DNA from: UBA3478 sp046048095
GTDB taxonomy: Bacteria; Bacteroidota; Bacteroidia; Flavobacteriales; Flavobacteriaceae
DNA: 27,553 bases
Direction: 5' to 3'
Assembly (NCBI GenBank): GCA_046048095.1
Contig: JBJOGS010000020.1
Coordinates: 1 to 27,553, forward strand
Within the stretch, counting starts at the first letter, position 1; each line of letters starts with the position of its first letter. The notes under the pieces were generated by a model, which worked only from the letters and a program-made list of their open reading frames with translations, did no database searches and was not told where the DNA came from. The position numbers were made by a program, and so were the translations under genes. Of this stretch, positions 7,558 to 15,989 are shown piece by piece.

Positions 7558-7769
7558 AACCACTAATTTCAGACCATAAAAATACAACGCAGAAAGTAGC
7601 CTACGCACCCCTTTTTTCACACTTATGAACAATCTCATAAACGCGAATAAATGTCATTATGGCATTAATTTAAATGAAATTAGCGCCAAAAAGTCAGCTA
7701 TTTTGCAGATTTCATGTATTTCAGCACAATGGATTACAATTTGCTTTCTTATTCGAAAATCTCATTGCT

Positions 7770-10343
7770 ATGCTAGACATTCAATCATTCAGCACGAAAA
7801 TACAAGACATTATAGGCGAATCGCATATTGTCGCTGAGAGTCTTGACCATCCCGTTATAGAAGGCACACACCTCTTAAAGGCCGTTATGAATAAAGCAAA
7901 AGACGAAGTGGCCTTACTACTCGACAACAAGATCGATGCACTTCATCGATTCAATTCCGCCATTGACAACAAACTCAACCAGCTTCCAAAGAACAGTGCT
8001 AGCCAGAAGGGTTTGGGTCAAGAGGCCGTATCGATTCTTACCAAGGCCATCGCAGAAGCTCGAAAAGACCAAGAAGACGTCGCGCAATTCACCCACCTAC
8101 TCAAAGCATTAGTCCAAAAGGATTCTGATGCATCTAAACTTTTGAAGGATGCCGGAATCACTCAAGATAAAATTCAAAAAGCCTATATGAATCCGCAGCA
8201 CACTTCGTCAAATCAAGCTCAAGAGCATTTGAATAAATACGCCAAAAACCTGAACGAACTCGCTGATAAAAACCAACTCGATCCTGTCATTGGAAGGGAT
8301 GATGAAATACGTCGCGTACTTCAAATTCTATCAAGACGCTCTAAAAATAACCCCATACTTGTAGGAGAACCCGGGGTCGGAAAAACCGCTATTGTAGAGG
8401 GTATCGCACAGCGAATTGTGAGTCAAGATGTACCAGAAAACTTGAAGGACAAAAAGATTTTCAGTCTCGACATGGGTCTTCTTCTCGCTGGAGCGAAATA
8501 CAAAGGCGAATTTGAAGAACGACTAAAAGCCGTGGTCAAAGAAGTGACTGAGGCCGATGGCCAGTATATCTTATTCATTGATGAAATTCACACCTTAGTC
8601 GGTGCCGGTGGCGGAGGCGGATCTATGGACGCCGCTAACATCCTAAAGCCTGCCCTATCGCGAGGAGCCCTGCGCACCATTGGTGCAACCACACTCGACG
8701 AGTTTCAAAAACACTTTGAGAAAGACAAGGCGCTTGAGCGTCGTTTTCAAAAGGTGAACGTAGAAGAGCCTGACACTGAAAGTGCCATTTCAATTTTACG
8801 AGGACTAAAAGACAAATACGAGGCGCACCATAAAGTACGGATCAAAGACGAGGCAGTGATCAGCGCCGTGGTTTTGTCAGAACGCTACATCACTTCGCGA
8901 TTCTTGCCTGACAAAGCCATTGATCTGATGGACGAAGCGGCTTCTAAAATTCGAATGGAAATTAATTCGAAGCCAGAAGAATTAGATCTAATGGACCGTA
9001 AAATCATGCAGCTTGAAATCGAAGTTGAAGCCATAAAAAAAGAAAAGGATCACGATAAGCTCGAAGCACCAAATCTAGAGCTCTCTGAACTAAAAGAATC
9101 GCGAAACTCACTCTATAGTACCTGGCAACAAGAGCGAAGTGTCATCGATGAAATTCAAAAAACAAAGAACGAGCTAGAGACGCTAAGCATTGAAGCAGAG
9201 CGAGCCGAACGCAATGGAGACTATGCGAAGGTGGCTGAGATTCGCTATGGAAGCAGCAAAGCACTAGAAGCGCAGCTCGAAGCCTTAGAAGAAACAGCGA
9301 GAAACAGTAAGAATACACTTATAAAAGAAGAGGTTTCAAGCGATGATATTGCAGAAGTAGTAGCAAAGTGGACCGGAATACCCGTGCAGAAGCTATTGGG
9401 GTCAGAACGTCAAAAACTACTTGAACTCGAGACAGCGCTGAAACGAACTATTATTGGTCAAGATCGAGCAATCGAAGTGCTCTCAGATGCCATCAGAAGA
9501 AGTCGTTCTGGATTACAAGACGAACACCGACCCATTGGCAGCTTCTTGTTCTTAGGTAGCACAGGGGTCGGAAAAACAGCCTTAGCTAAAGCCATAACTC
9601 AAACTTTGTTTGACGATGTGAACGCCATGACGCGTATCGATATGAGCGAATACAGCGAGCGGCATAGCGTGAGTCGACTCATAGGAGCCCCTCCAGGATA
9701 CGTCGGATACGAAGAGGGCGGTCAACTCACAGAGGCGGTGCGCAGAAAGCCCTATTCGGTCATATTACTCGATGAGATTGAGAAAGCACACCCTGAACTC
9801 TTTAATATTCTATTGCAGGTACTCGACGATGGGCGACTAACGGACGGTCAAGGACATGTAGTTGATTTTAAAAATACGCTTATCATTATGACGAGCAACA
9901 TGGGTAGCGAACTTTGGAATCAGTTAGACCAAAACAGTCCCACATTAGAAGAAGACGTGGCTCAAATCGAAACCGAGGTCATGCAATTGCTCAAACAGCG
10001 TTTACGCCCCGAATTTATCAATCGCATTGACGAAATCGTGAGCTTCAATCCTCTAGGAAAGTCAGCCATCAAAGGAATAGTACGCTTGCAACTCGAAGAA
10101 GTGCAACATAAATTGGCCAAAATGAATATCACACTAGACGCCACTGAAGAGGCTCTAGACTACCTTGGTGAGAAGGGATATGATCCTGACTTCGGAGCCC
10201 GTCCGATAAAGCGACTCATTCAAAAAGAAGTGATGAATGTCATTTCTAAAGAACTGCTCGCTCAATCGGTGAAAGAAGGGTCTGTGCTCTTGCTCGATGC
10301 CTTTGACCAAAATTTGGTTATTCGTCAAGTTGATACCGATTAG
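7770..10343 (+). CDS. clpB: ATP-dependent disaggregase ClpB
   Basis: A hexameric AAA+ chaperone that resolubilises aggregated proteins together with DnaK. I choose the ATG at 7770 (MLDIQSFSTKIQDII), giving 857 residues, as usual for ClpB. Upstream in-frame codons back to 7674 would add a cysteine- and phenylalanine-rich tail not found in the family. Domains: N-domain 1-145; first AAA+ with Walker A GEPGVGKT (199-206) and Walker B ILFIDE (267-272); middle coiled coil about 395-520, holding ERNGDYAKVAEIRYG (480-494); second AAA+ with Walker A GSTGVGKT (596-603), pore loop GYVGYEEG (643-650) and Walker B ILLDE (665-669); small domain with FGARPIKR. The 212 bases before it, shared with glyA, hold no CIRCE heat-shock operator and no exact TAnnTTTG box. 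A 6-bp AT-only inverted repeat at 7666-7682 may be chance. Confidence 0.97.
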   Translation: MLDIQSFSTKIQDIIGESHIVAESLDHPVIEGTHLLKAVMNKAKDEVALLLDNKIDALHRFNSAIDNKLNQLPKNSASQKGLGQEAVSILTKAIAEARKDQEDVAQFTHLLKALVQKDSDASKLLKDAGITQDKIQKAYMNPQHTSSNQAQEHLNKYAKNLNELADKNQLDPVIGRDDEIRRVLQILSRRSKNNPILVGEPGVGKTAIVEGIAQRIVSQDVPENLKDKKIFSLDMGLLLAGAKYKGEFEERLKAVVKEVTEADGQYILFIDEIHTLVGAGGGGGSMDAANILKPALSRGALRTIGATTLDEFQKHFEKDKALERRFQKVNVEEPDTESAISILRGLKDKYEAHHKVRIKDEAVISAVVLSERYITSRFLPDKAIDLMDEAASKIRMEINSKPEELDLMDRKIMQLEIEVEAIKKEKDHDKLEAPNLELSELKESRNSLYSTWQQERSVIDEIQKTKNELETLSIEAERAERNGDYAKVAEIRYGSSKALEAQLEALEETARNSKNTLIKEEVSSDDIAEVVAKWTGIPVQKLLGSERQKLLELETALKRTIIGQDRAIEVLSDAIRRSRSGLQDEHRPIGSFLFLGSTGVGKTALAKAITQTLFDDVNAMTRIDMSEYSERHSVSRLIGAPPGYVGYEEGGQLTEAVRRKPYSVILLDEIEKAHPELFNILLQVLDDGRLTDGQGHVVDFKNTLIIMTSNMGSELWNQLDQNSPTLEEDVAQIETEVMQLLKQRLRPEFINRIDEIVSFNPLGKSAIKGIVRLQLEEVQHKLAKMNITLDATEEALDYLGEKGYDPDFGARPIKRLIQKEVMNVISKELLAQSVKEGSVLLLDAFDQNLVIRQVDTD

Positions 10344-10360
10344 TATTTTGTAATTTGGCC

Positions 10361-10366
10361 AGGGAG
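10361..10366 (+). promoter_or_regulatory. Shine-Dalgarno-like site that favours the 10376 start
   Basis: AGGGAG ends nine bases before ATG 10376 and touches ATG 10367. Purine-rich ribosome sites are uncommon in this phylum, so the site is suggestive rather than decisive. Confidence 0.4.
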
Positions 10367-10375
10367 ATGTTCACC

Positions 10376-10972
10376 ATGGCTAGTTCAAAAAAAAATACTG
10401 CAGCATTTATCATTGAAACCTCAGCCGTGCTTTTTCTAAAGCACGGCTTTGATGGAACGAGTTTGAGTATGCTTACCAAAGCTACTGGACTCACAAAGGG
10501 AGCAATTTATGGCAACTTTAAAGATAAGACAGACCTGGCCAAGGCCTGCTTCACTTACAGCTTTTCAGGTGTAGAAGAGGCACTAAGACAGCTATTGGAT
10601 GCTCCGAATCCTCCAAGTGCTGCGGTTCGTGCCTTTTTTGCATATTATCGTTCTTACGATAAGGTCATCGCTCAATTAGGCTCGTGTCCTTTGGTGAGCT
10701 TTGGTATTCATAGCAGCCACAATTCACCGCAACTTCTTTCGCTGGTGAACGATGGCATTAAACGTATCGAAGGATACCTGACCGAAACCTTAAAACGCGG
10801 TGTGGAGCAGCACGAGATTTATTTAGGTATTCCGGAAACTGTATTTTCAAAACAATTATTCGCTCTTATTCAAGGTGGTGTAAGTCAGTCCCTTATAACA
10901 GGTGACATGAAGTATTTAAAGAATACGGCTTCCTATCTAGAATACCTTTTTGAAAGTAGCACTAGACGCTAA
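10376..10972 (+). CDS. TetR/AcrR-family transcriptional regulator
   Basis: A DNA-binding repressor of 198 residues. The N-terminal 50 residues form the TetR helix-turn-helix: a helix starting near AAFIIETSAVLFLKHGFDGTS, then TKATGLTKGAIYGNFKDK, the recognition region with the family's YxxFxxK ending. The C-terminal helical domain (about 60-190) binds an unknown ligand. I prefer the ATG at 10376 because AGGGAG at 10361-10366 lies nine bases before it; an in-frame ATG at 10367 and a TTG at 10355 are alternatives. It sits 32 bases after clpB and 8 bases before smpB, so it is probably cotranscribed with both. No efflux pump or enzyme gene is adjacent to suggest its target. Confidence 0.88.
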   Translation: MASSKKNTAAFIIETSAVLFLKHGFDGTSLSMLTKATGLTKGAIYGNFKDKTDLAKACFTYSFSGVEEALRQLLDAPNPPSAAVRAFFAYYRSYDKVIAQLGSCPLVSFGIHSSHNSPQLLSLVNDGIKRIEGYLTETLKRGVEQHEIYLGIPETVFSKQLFALIQGGVSQSLITGDMKYLKNTASYLEYLFESSTRR

Positions 10973-10980
10973 CCCTCTCT

Positions 10981-11442
10981 ATGAAAACCAGTGTAAGCAT
11001 TAAGAATAAACGCGCTCGATTTGACTTCGAGCTGATCGACACTTATGTCGCCGGAATTGTTCTCGCTGGCACCGAAATAAAATCGATACGAGCCAGCAAA
11101 GCTCGAATCACTGAGAGTTTTTGTGAATTCAATGAACAAGGTGAGCTATTCGTAGTGAATATGCATATAGACCCCTATGCGCATGGAACCTATAACAACC
11201 ACTTGCCAAAAGCCTCTAGGAAGCTCTTGTTGCAAAAACGTGAGTTACAAAAACTACATCGTGAAGTATCCCAGAAAGGAATGACCATAGTCCCACTAGC
11301 ACTCTTTATCAATGCAGCGGGTAGAGCTAAAATCGAAATCGCTTTAGCTAAAGGAAAAAAGAATTTTGACAAAAGAGAAACCCTCAAAGAGCGCGAGAAT
11401 AAACGCAACCTAGATCGCATCAAAAAACAACACAACGGCTAA
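10981..11442 (+). CDS. smpB: SsrA-binding protein SmpB
   Basis: Partner of tmRNA in rescuing stalled ribosomes (trans-translation). The 153 residues match the family length. Family blocks: NKRARFDFELIDTYVAGIVLAG at 9-30, GTEIKSIRASKA at 30-41, the NMHIDPY stretch, then PKASRKLLLQKRELQKL. The basic C-terminal tail (KRETLKERENKRNLDRIKK) is the part that enters the decoding centre. It starts 8 bases after the TetR gene. Its TAA stop is one base away from the stop of the convergent pcm gene, so no intrinsic terminator can fit between them. Confidence 0.96.
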   Translation: MKTSVSIKNKRARFDFELIDTYVAGIVLAGTEIKSIRASKARITESFCEFNEQGELFVVNMHIDPYAHGTYNNHLPKASRKLLLQKRELQKLHREVSQKGMTIVPLALFINAAGRAKIEIALAKGKKNFDKRETLKERENKRNLDRIKKQHNG

Positions 11443-11443
11443 C

Positions 11444-12100
11444 TTATCGTTTCACCCCTTCGGTGCTCTGCAATAGCGGAACGAATTGAAAGTCTCCGTA
11501 GGTGGTTTTATGGAATTCTTTTGGGCCTTTTCGTTCGACTACCGTCATTTTTTGTGGATGCTCTCCGACCGGAATCACCAATACCCCACCTACAGCTAAT
11601 TGTGCAAGCAAAGGCTTCGGAATCTCCTTCGCCCCTGCGGTCACCAGAATTCTATCAAAAGGAGCCTGAGCAGAAAGCCCATTACATCCATCCGAGTAGT
11701 GGATGAGCTTCGGCTTCCATCTAAAAGTTCTAAAAAACACCTCCGCTTTTCGAAAAAGCTCAAGTTGCCTTTCGACGGTGTATAATTCAGCCCCTAAATA
11801 ACATAAGATCGCTGACTGGTAGCCACTTCCTGTACCAATTTCAAGCACCTTCATACCTGGCTTTACATCGAGTAATTCAGATTGAAATGCCACGGTATAC
11901 GGATGTGAAATAGTTTGTTCTGCACCTATTGGAAAGGCGCGGTCTTCGTAAGCAAACGCCTCAAGCGTTTGATCTAAAAACAAATGCCTAGGAATCGCCC
12001 GAATCGCAGAAAGCACCTCTTGACGCTGTATACCCCGTTCAGACATTTGCTGGGCTAATTGATTTCGCAATCCCTGATGTCGTAATGTATCCCTTCGCAC
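11444..12100 (-). CDS. pcm: Protein-L-isoaspartate O-methyltransferase
   Basis: Uses S-adenosylmethionine to methylate isoaspartyl residues in damaged proteins, starting their repair. The 218 residues show the SAM-binding motif VLEIGTGSGYQSAIL near residue 85, the IGAEQTISHPYTVAFQ substrate block, and the FDRILVTAGAKEIPKPLL post-motif. The start is GTG at 12100 (read as MRRDTLRHQGLRNQLAQQM). A stop codon lies two codons upstream, no ATG is nearby, and the N-terminal (R/K)DT-RH-GLR pattern agrees with related proteins. TATTTTAG at 12124-12117 differs by one base from TAnnTTTG and could be its -7 box. It is a single gene between smpB and the divergent Gfo/Idh operon. Confidence 0.94.
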   Translation of the reverse strand: MRRDTLRHQGLRNQLAQQMSERGIQRQEVLSAIRAIPRHLFLDQTLEAFAYEDRAFPIGAEQTISHPYTVAFQSELLDVKPGMKVLEIGTGSGYQSAILCYLGAELYTVERQLELFRKAEVFFRTFRWKPKLIHYSDGCNGLSAQAPFDRILVTAGAKEIPKPLLAQLAVGGVLVIPVGEHPQKMTVVERKGPKEFHKTTYGDFQFVPLLQSTEGVKR

Positions 12101-12161
12101 ACTTTATAAATCAGGGCTAAAATACAGCGCTTCTATGTAACTTTACTGAAATTATCTGACT

Positions 12162-13136
12162 ATGATTCGCGCTGGAGTTTTTGGTGCTGGGCACCTAGGA
12201 AAAATTCACCTAAAACTTCTAAATGCCTCAGAACGATTCGAACTGATAGGCTTTCACGATATAAATCGAGACGCCGGACAACAGCTAGCTAAAGAAATGG
12301 GTTATACCTACTTCGAGCATCCAGAGAAGCTCATGCAGTTGGTTGATGCCGTATTTATTATCACACCGACTCCCTCTCATTTTGAACTTGCTTCAACCGC
12401 CTTAAATAAGCGACTCCATGTTTTCGTAGAAAAACCTATTTGCGAACGCACGGATCACGCAGCTCAACTTGTTGAATTGGCAAAAACGCAACATTGTGTG
12501 GCTCAAGTGGGTCATGTTGAACGCTTCAACCCCGCCTTTACGGCCGCACTACCCCATCTTAATCATCCTAAATTTATTGAGGTGCATCGCCTTGCCGAAT
12601 TTAACCCCAGAGGAACCGATGTTTCTGTAGTACTCGATTTAATGATCCACGATATTGATCTGGTGCTACAATGCAACACTTCTGATATAAAACGAATCGA
12701 CGCCAATGGGGCAGCTGTTATTAGTAAATCAGTAGATATCGCCACGGCACGCATTGAGTTCGAAGATTCTTGTGTTGCAAATCTCACTGCGAGCAGAATT
12801 TCACTAAAAAATATGCGTAAGCTGCGCTGTTTTCAAAAAGACGCCTATATCACCATCGATCTTCTAGAGAAAAAAACAGAAATCGTTCGTATGAAAGACG
12901 CCCCAGAACATGCAGGAGAATTTGACCTGATCTTGCCCACCGCAGAGGGTGAACGAAAGCAAATCTATTTTGAAACTCCTGCTATTATCCCAATTAATGC
13001 CATCGAAGAAGAGCACAATAATTTTGCTGAGGCCATTTCAAATCATCAACCCCCGCTCGTCTCTTTTAAAGACGGTAGCAAAGCACTTTCTATCGCCCAA
13101 GAGATCATTAATCAGCTTGAAGCTAAGCTGTCATGA
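12162..13136 (+). CDS. Gfo/Idh/MocA-family oxidoreductase
   Basis: A two-domain NAD(P)-dependent dehydrogenase; the substrate (sugar, inositol or similar) is not shown by the sequence. The 324 residues start with a Rossmann fold, GxGxxG as GAGHLG (8-13). The family EKP motif follows at 90-92 (VEKPICE) and GHVERFNP, then the C-terminal beta-sheet substrate domain with VLDLMIHDIDLVLQ, which carries the H-D pair expected in the active site. TAACTTTA at 12138-12145 differs by one base from TAnnTTTG. This is the first gene of a five-gene operon; its TGA overlaps the ATG of the DUF1015 gene (ATGA at 13133-13136). Confidence 0.9.
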   Translation: MIRAGVFGAGHLGKIHLKLLNASERFELIGFHDINRDAGQQLAKEMGYTYFEHPEKLMQLVDAVFIITPTPSHFELASTALNKRLHVFVEKPICERTDHAAQLVELAKTQHCVAQVGHVERFNPAFTAALPHLNHPKFIEVHRLAEFNPRGTDVSVVLDLMIHDIDLVLQCNTSDIKRIDANGAAVISKSVDIATARIEFEDSCVANLTASRISLKNMRKLRCFQKDAYITIDLLEKKTEIVRMKDAPEHAGEFDLILPTAEGERKQIYFETPAIIPINAIEEEHNNFAEAISNHQPPLVSFKDGSKALSIAQEIINQLEAKLS

Positions 13137-14248
13137 AGTTTATTCGTCCTTTTAAAGGGTGGGTGGTGTCAAGTGACTCGTGCAGCCATGTGGTGATTAA
13201 ACACATTGATTCGTACACTCCAGAAACCCTAGAAGAAGAGCTACACCAGAATCCACATTCATTCTTACACGTTCTGGCTCCCAGTCTATTCACAAACACC
13301 GAGCTCGATCTAAAAGAACGATTTTCATTAGTCAGAGAACGTTTAATAGACCACCTGTATTCAGACCGATATAAGCGTATTTCTCAAGAATGCCTGTGGA
13401 TGTACCGTATTCATAGCTCTAGAGTGAAGGCCACAGGAATTGTAGGGATCACGCCCATAGCAAGCTATCAAAATGGCGTGATTAAAAAACACGAACATAC
13501 CAAAGCGTTTAGAAGAGATGCATTAGCGGCTTACTTGGATGAGGTCGGCATTCATGCCGACCCTGTGGTTCTAGCTCTTGCTGACACTAAAACCGCATTC
13601 AAATCTTGGTGTTCACAATTTGGGATGAATCAACAGCCCCTCATCTCTCTAGCTTTAGACGATGAAGTACACGAACTATGGCCAATAACAGATCAGAAAT
13701 CAATTGATGAAATTCAACAGATCATTGAACAAAATAACACGGCCTATATTGTGGATGGACATCACCGTATCGAATCTTCTTTACATTGGGCAAGAACAAA
13801 TAAAGACACACATCAAACACTTTCAAATAGTTGTTTTATGAGCTGCTTTCTATCTGAGGACGAGTTGAGCATTCGGTCTTTTTCTAAGTCATTCACTACC
13901 ATGATTACATCAGCGCAGTGTAAAGAAATACTTCAATCCTATGGTACATTGCGGCCATTAACCGATCAGGTACATCCGAACCAGGCCCATCTTATAACTA
14001 TCAATCAAGAAACCTTCTCTTTTCATCTAAACGAAACCAGTCGCATTGAAGAGGTACAACGCGCTCTTGAAGACTTACCTAGTAAAGATTCGAGCAAACA
14101 TGAAATGACGCGTTTGACCTTGACTCCCAAACCCTATACAGTAGAGGATTTAAAACGTGCGGCCGAAACGCAACGCCCTATGGCGGCTAAATCTACCTAC
14201 ATTGAACCCAAATTGCTGACTGGTCTCTTAATTTACCCCATCTCATGA
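13133..14248 (+). CDS. DUF1015 family protein
   Basis: A conserved bacterial protein of unknown function. The 371 residues begin MKFIRPFKGW, typical of the family, and contain the hallmark VDGHHR at 207-212, a YRIHSS block at 91-96, and GVIKKHEHT at 115-123. No signal peptide or membrane segment is visible, so it should be cytoplasmic. The histidine-rich VDGHHR motif has suggested a nucleotide- or metal-linked activity, but I cannot name one. The gene overlaps both neighbours by the four-base ATGA: the oxidoreductase upstream and the YggS gene downstream. That suggests the three are translated together and possibly act in one pathway. Confidence 0.85.
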   Translation: MKFIRPFKGWVVSSDSCSHVVIKHIDSYTPETLEEELHQNPHSFLHVLAPSLFTNTELDLKERFSLVRERLIDHLYSDRYKRISQECLWMYRIHSSRVKATGIVGITPIASYQNGVIKKHEHTKAFRRDALAAYLDEVGIHADPVVLALADTKTAFKSWCSQFGMNQQPLISLALDDEVHELWPITDQKSIDEIQQIIEQNNTAYIVDGHHRIESSLHWARTNKDTHQTLSNSCFMSCFLSEDELSIRSFSKSFTTMITSAQCKEILQSYGTLRPLTDQVHPNQAHLITINQETFSFHLNETSRIEEVQRALEDLPSKDSSKHEMTRLTLTPKPYTVEDLKRAAETQRPMAAKSTYIEPKLLTGLLIYPIS

Positions 14249-14889
14249 GTATTTCTGATTCGCTAACCGCTGTCAAACAAAGTATTCCTGACCAGGTTAC
14301 CCTCGTCGCTGTTTCTAAAACAAAACCGAACGCCCTTATTTTAGAGGCTTACCAGGCAGGACATCGAGACTTTGGAGAAAATAAGGTTCAAGAACTCGTC
14401 TTAAAGCAGCAGACGTTGCCTAAAGATATTCAATGGCATATGATCGGACATCTTCAGCGCAATAAAGTGAAGTACATCGTGGATTTTGTTCACCTTATTC
14501 ACTCGGTCGATACCAAGCGTCTTCTAGACGAAATTCAAAAACAAGCTCAAAAAATTAACCGAAGGGTGTCGGTGTTACTTCAAATTCATATCGCACAAGA
14601 AGAGAATAAGTTTGGTTTAGATGCCGAAGAACTGAAAGACATCCTTAGCAATAAAATCACTTATTCTCATATCAACTTCAAAGGACTCATGGGTATGGCT
14701 ACGTTCACCACTGACACCTCATTGATTTCTCAAGAATTCGCCTTTCTTCAAGCGTTGTATGAACGTTTTAAAGAATATTTTGATCAGCCAAGTGTTTTGT
14801 CCTCTGGAATGAGCGCAGATTATCCGATTGCTTTAAAAAATGGCAGCACGATGATCCGCATAGGAAGTGCTATTTTTGGCCATAGATAG
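14245..14889 (+). CDS. YggS/PROSC-type pyridoxal phosphate homeostasis protein
   Basis: A single-domain PLP-binding protein that buffers vitamin B6 and affects amino-acid and keto-acid balance; no catalytic reaction is established. The 214 residues contain the PLP lysine Lys25 in VAVSKTKP, the FGENKVQEL block, WHMIGHLQRNKVKY, and the phosphate-binding C-terminal stretch with SSGMSADYPIAL and IRIGSAIFG. It lacks the second domain of alanine racemase. The ATG overlaps the TGA of the DUF1015 gene. The exonuclease gene begins 14 bases after its stop. Confidence 0.94.
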   Translation: MSISDSLTAVKQSIPDQVTLVAVSKTKPNALILEAYQAGHRDFGENKVQELVLKQQTLPKDIQWHMIGHLQRNKVKYIVDFVHLIHSVDTKRLLDEIQKQAQKINRRVSVLLQIHIAQEENKFGLDAEELKDILSNKITYSHINFKGLMGMATFTTDTSLISQEFAFLQALYERFKEYFDQPSVLSSGMSADYPIALKNGSTMIRIGSAIFGHR

Positions 14890-14903
14890 ATGATAGCATC
14901 ACT

Positions 14904-15989
14904 GTGAAATACGCCATCATAGACATTGAAAGTACCGGAGGTAAAATCGAAGATGAAGGCATCATTGATATTGCCATTTTGCGCTTTGATGGCCACCGAT
15001 TAATCGATCAATTTCACAGTCTAGTCAATCCTGAGAGGGCGATTCAACCCTTTGTCACCTCACTCACCGGTATAAGTGATAAAATGGTCAGAACGGCTCC
15101 GAGATTCTATGAACTAGCCAAGCGGATCATTGAACTCACAGAACATGCGATATTAGTCGCGCATAATACCCAATTTGACTACCGTATACTGAAGGAAGAG
15201 TTTTCTCGTCTTGGTTATACTTTCAAGGCCCCGACTCTTTGCACTGTTGAATTTGCAAAGCGCATACTCGAAAACCAAGACAGTTTCAAACTAGATAAAC
15301 TTGCAAAAAGCCTTGGGATACCGCTAAGTGACCGTCATCGAGCACTCGGCGATGCTGAGGCGACTTTAGCGCTATTGAAAATTTTAAGAGAGCGTGATGC
15401 TACCGGTCATATTGAGAAAGAATTGGTTCGCTCTGTTGAAGAATCCGACACGCTACCCTCTCATTTGGAAATCGTTAGAAATGCGCCTAGTGACCCCGCC
15501 GTATTTAAGCTCATCGGTAAAAAAGAAAAGCTCATTTATTGTGGGTACACCCCTTCACTTAAATCGACAATAAGCACCTTGCTCTCAGCGAAAAATTATG
15601 TCGATCAACCCCTATTTAAATCAGTAAAACAACTAGAATATGAGGTTTGTCCTAGTCGTTTACTAGGAGCAGTGAAAGTCTATCACTACCAGCGATTACT
15701 AAGACCCTTAATGCGTTACAAGATTGAAACCACGACTCCTTCTAAAGAAGATTTTAAAGGGTTCAGTGGATTGCTCTTTGACAAAGGAAGAACTGAAGGG
15801 GAGCAAGCTGTTTTAAGGCTCCAAGATGGTATTTTAATAGGATATGGATATACTGATTTAAACTACCAAGCAGCAAAGGATCACATACTTTCTAATCGAC
15901 TTACTCCGGTCTCTAAAGATCTGTTTTACACGAGCATCATTGCGTTTTACAGTACGCAATATAAATTCAAGACCATTGAGATCAGATAA
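14904..15989 (+). CDS. DnaQ-like 3'-5' exonuclease with a degenerate GIY-YIG-like C-terminal region
   Basis: The N-terminal 165 residues are a DEDDh exonuclease of the DNA polymerase III epsilon type: Asp7 and Glu9 (DIEST), Asn88 to Asp92 (HNTQFD), and His145 to Asp150 (HRALGD) are all present, so nuclease activity is expected. Related Bacteroidota proteins carry a GIY-YIG domain after it. Here residues about 198-275 keep its outline (PAVFKLIGKKEKLIYCGYTPSLKS), but GIY reads AVF, the catalytic Arg/His stretch reads SLKSTIS, and the place of the catalytic Glu appears to be VYHYQRLLRP. The remainder to 361 is unrecognised. GTG is the start; the ATG at 14890 is out of frame and stops at once. 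The 3' end overlaps miaA by 14 bases. Confidence 0.88.
   Translation: MKYAIIDIESTGGKIEDEGIIDIAILRFDGHRLIDQFHSLVNPERAIQPFVTSLTGISDKMVRTAPRFYELAKRIIELTEHAILVAHNTQFDYRILKEEFSRLGYTFKAPTLCTVEFAKRILENQDSFKLDKLAKSLGIPLSDRHRALGDAEATLALLKILRERDATGHIEKELVRSVEESDTLPSHLEIVRNAPSDPAVFKLIGKKEKLIYCGYTPSLKSTISTLLSAKNYVDQPLFKSVKQLEYEVCPSRLLGAVKVYHYQRLLRPLMRYKIETTTPSKEDFKGFSGLLFDKGRTEGEQAVLRLQDGILIGYGYTDLNYQAAKDHILSNRLTPVSKDLFYTSIIAFYSTQYKFKTIEIR

Noticed and set aside
7558..7638. 27-residue N-terminal extension of serine hydroxymethyltransferase
   Set aside because: Family members begin at or near MKRDEQLFEYI; the extension is a chance open frame in the upstream region.
7666..7682. 6-bp inverted repeat TAATTT-N5-AAATTA upstream of clpB
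   Set aside because: AT-only and short, so expected by chance; no second copy seen, hence not called an operator.
7674..7769. Longer ClpB reading frame starting at 7674
   Set aside because: The added residues are cysteine- and phenylalanine-rich and unlike ClpB; the 7770 ATG gives the usual 857 residues.
7558..7769. Possible small RNA or riboswitch in the glyA-clpB gap
   Set aside because: No stable GC-containing hairpin, terminator or known riboswitch core was seen on either strand.
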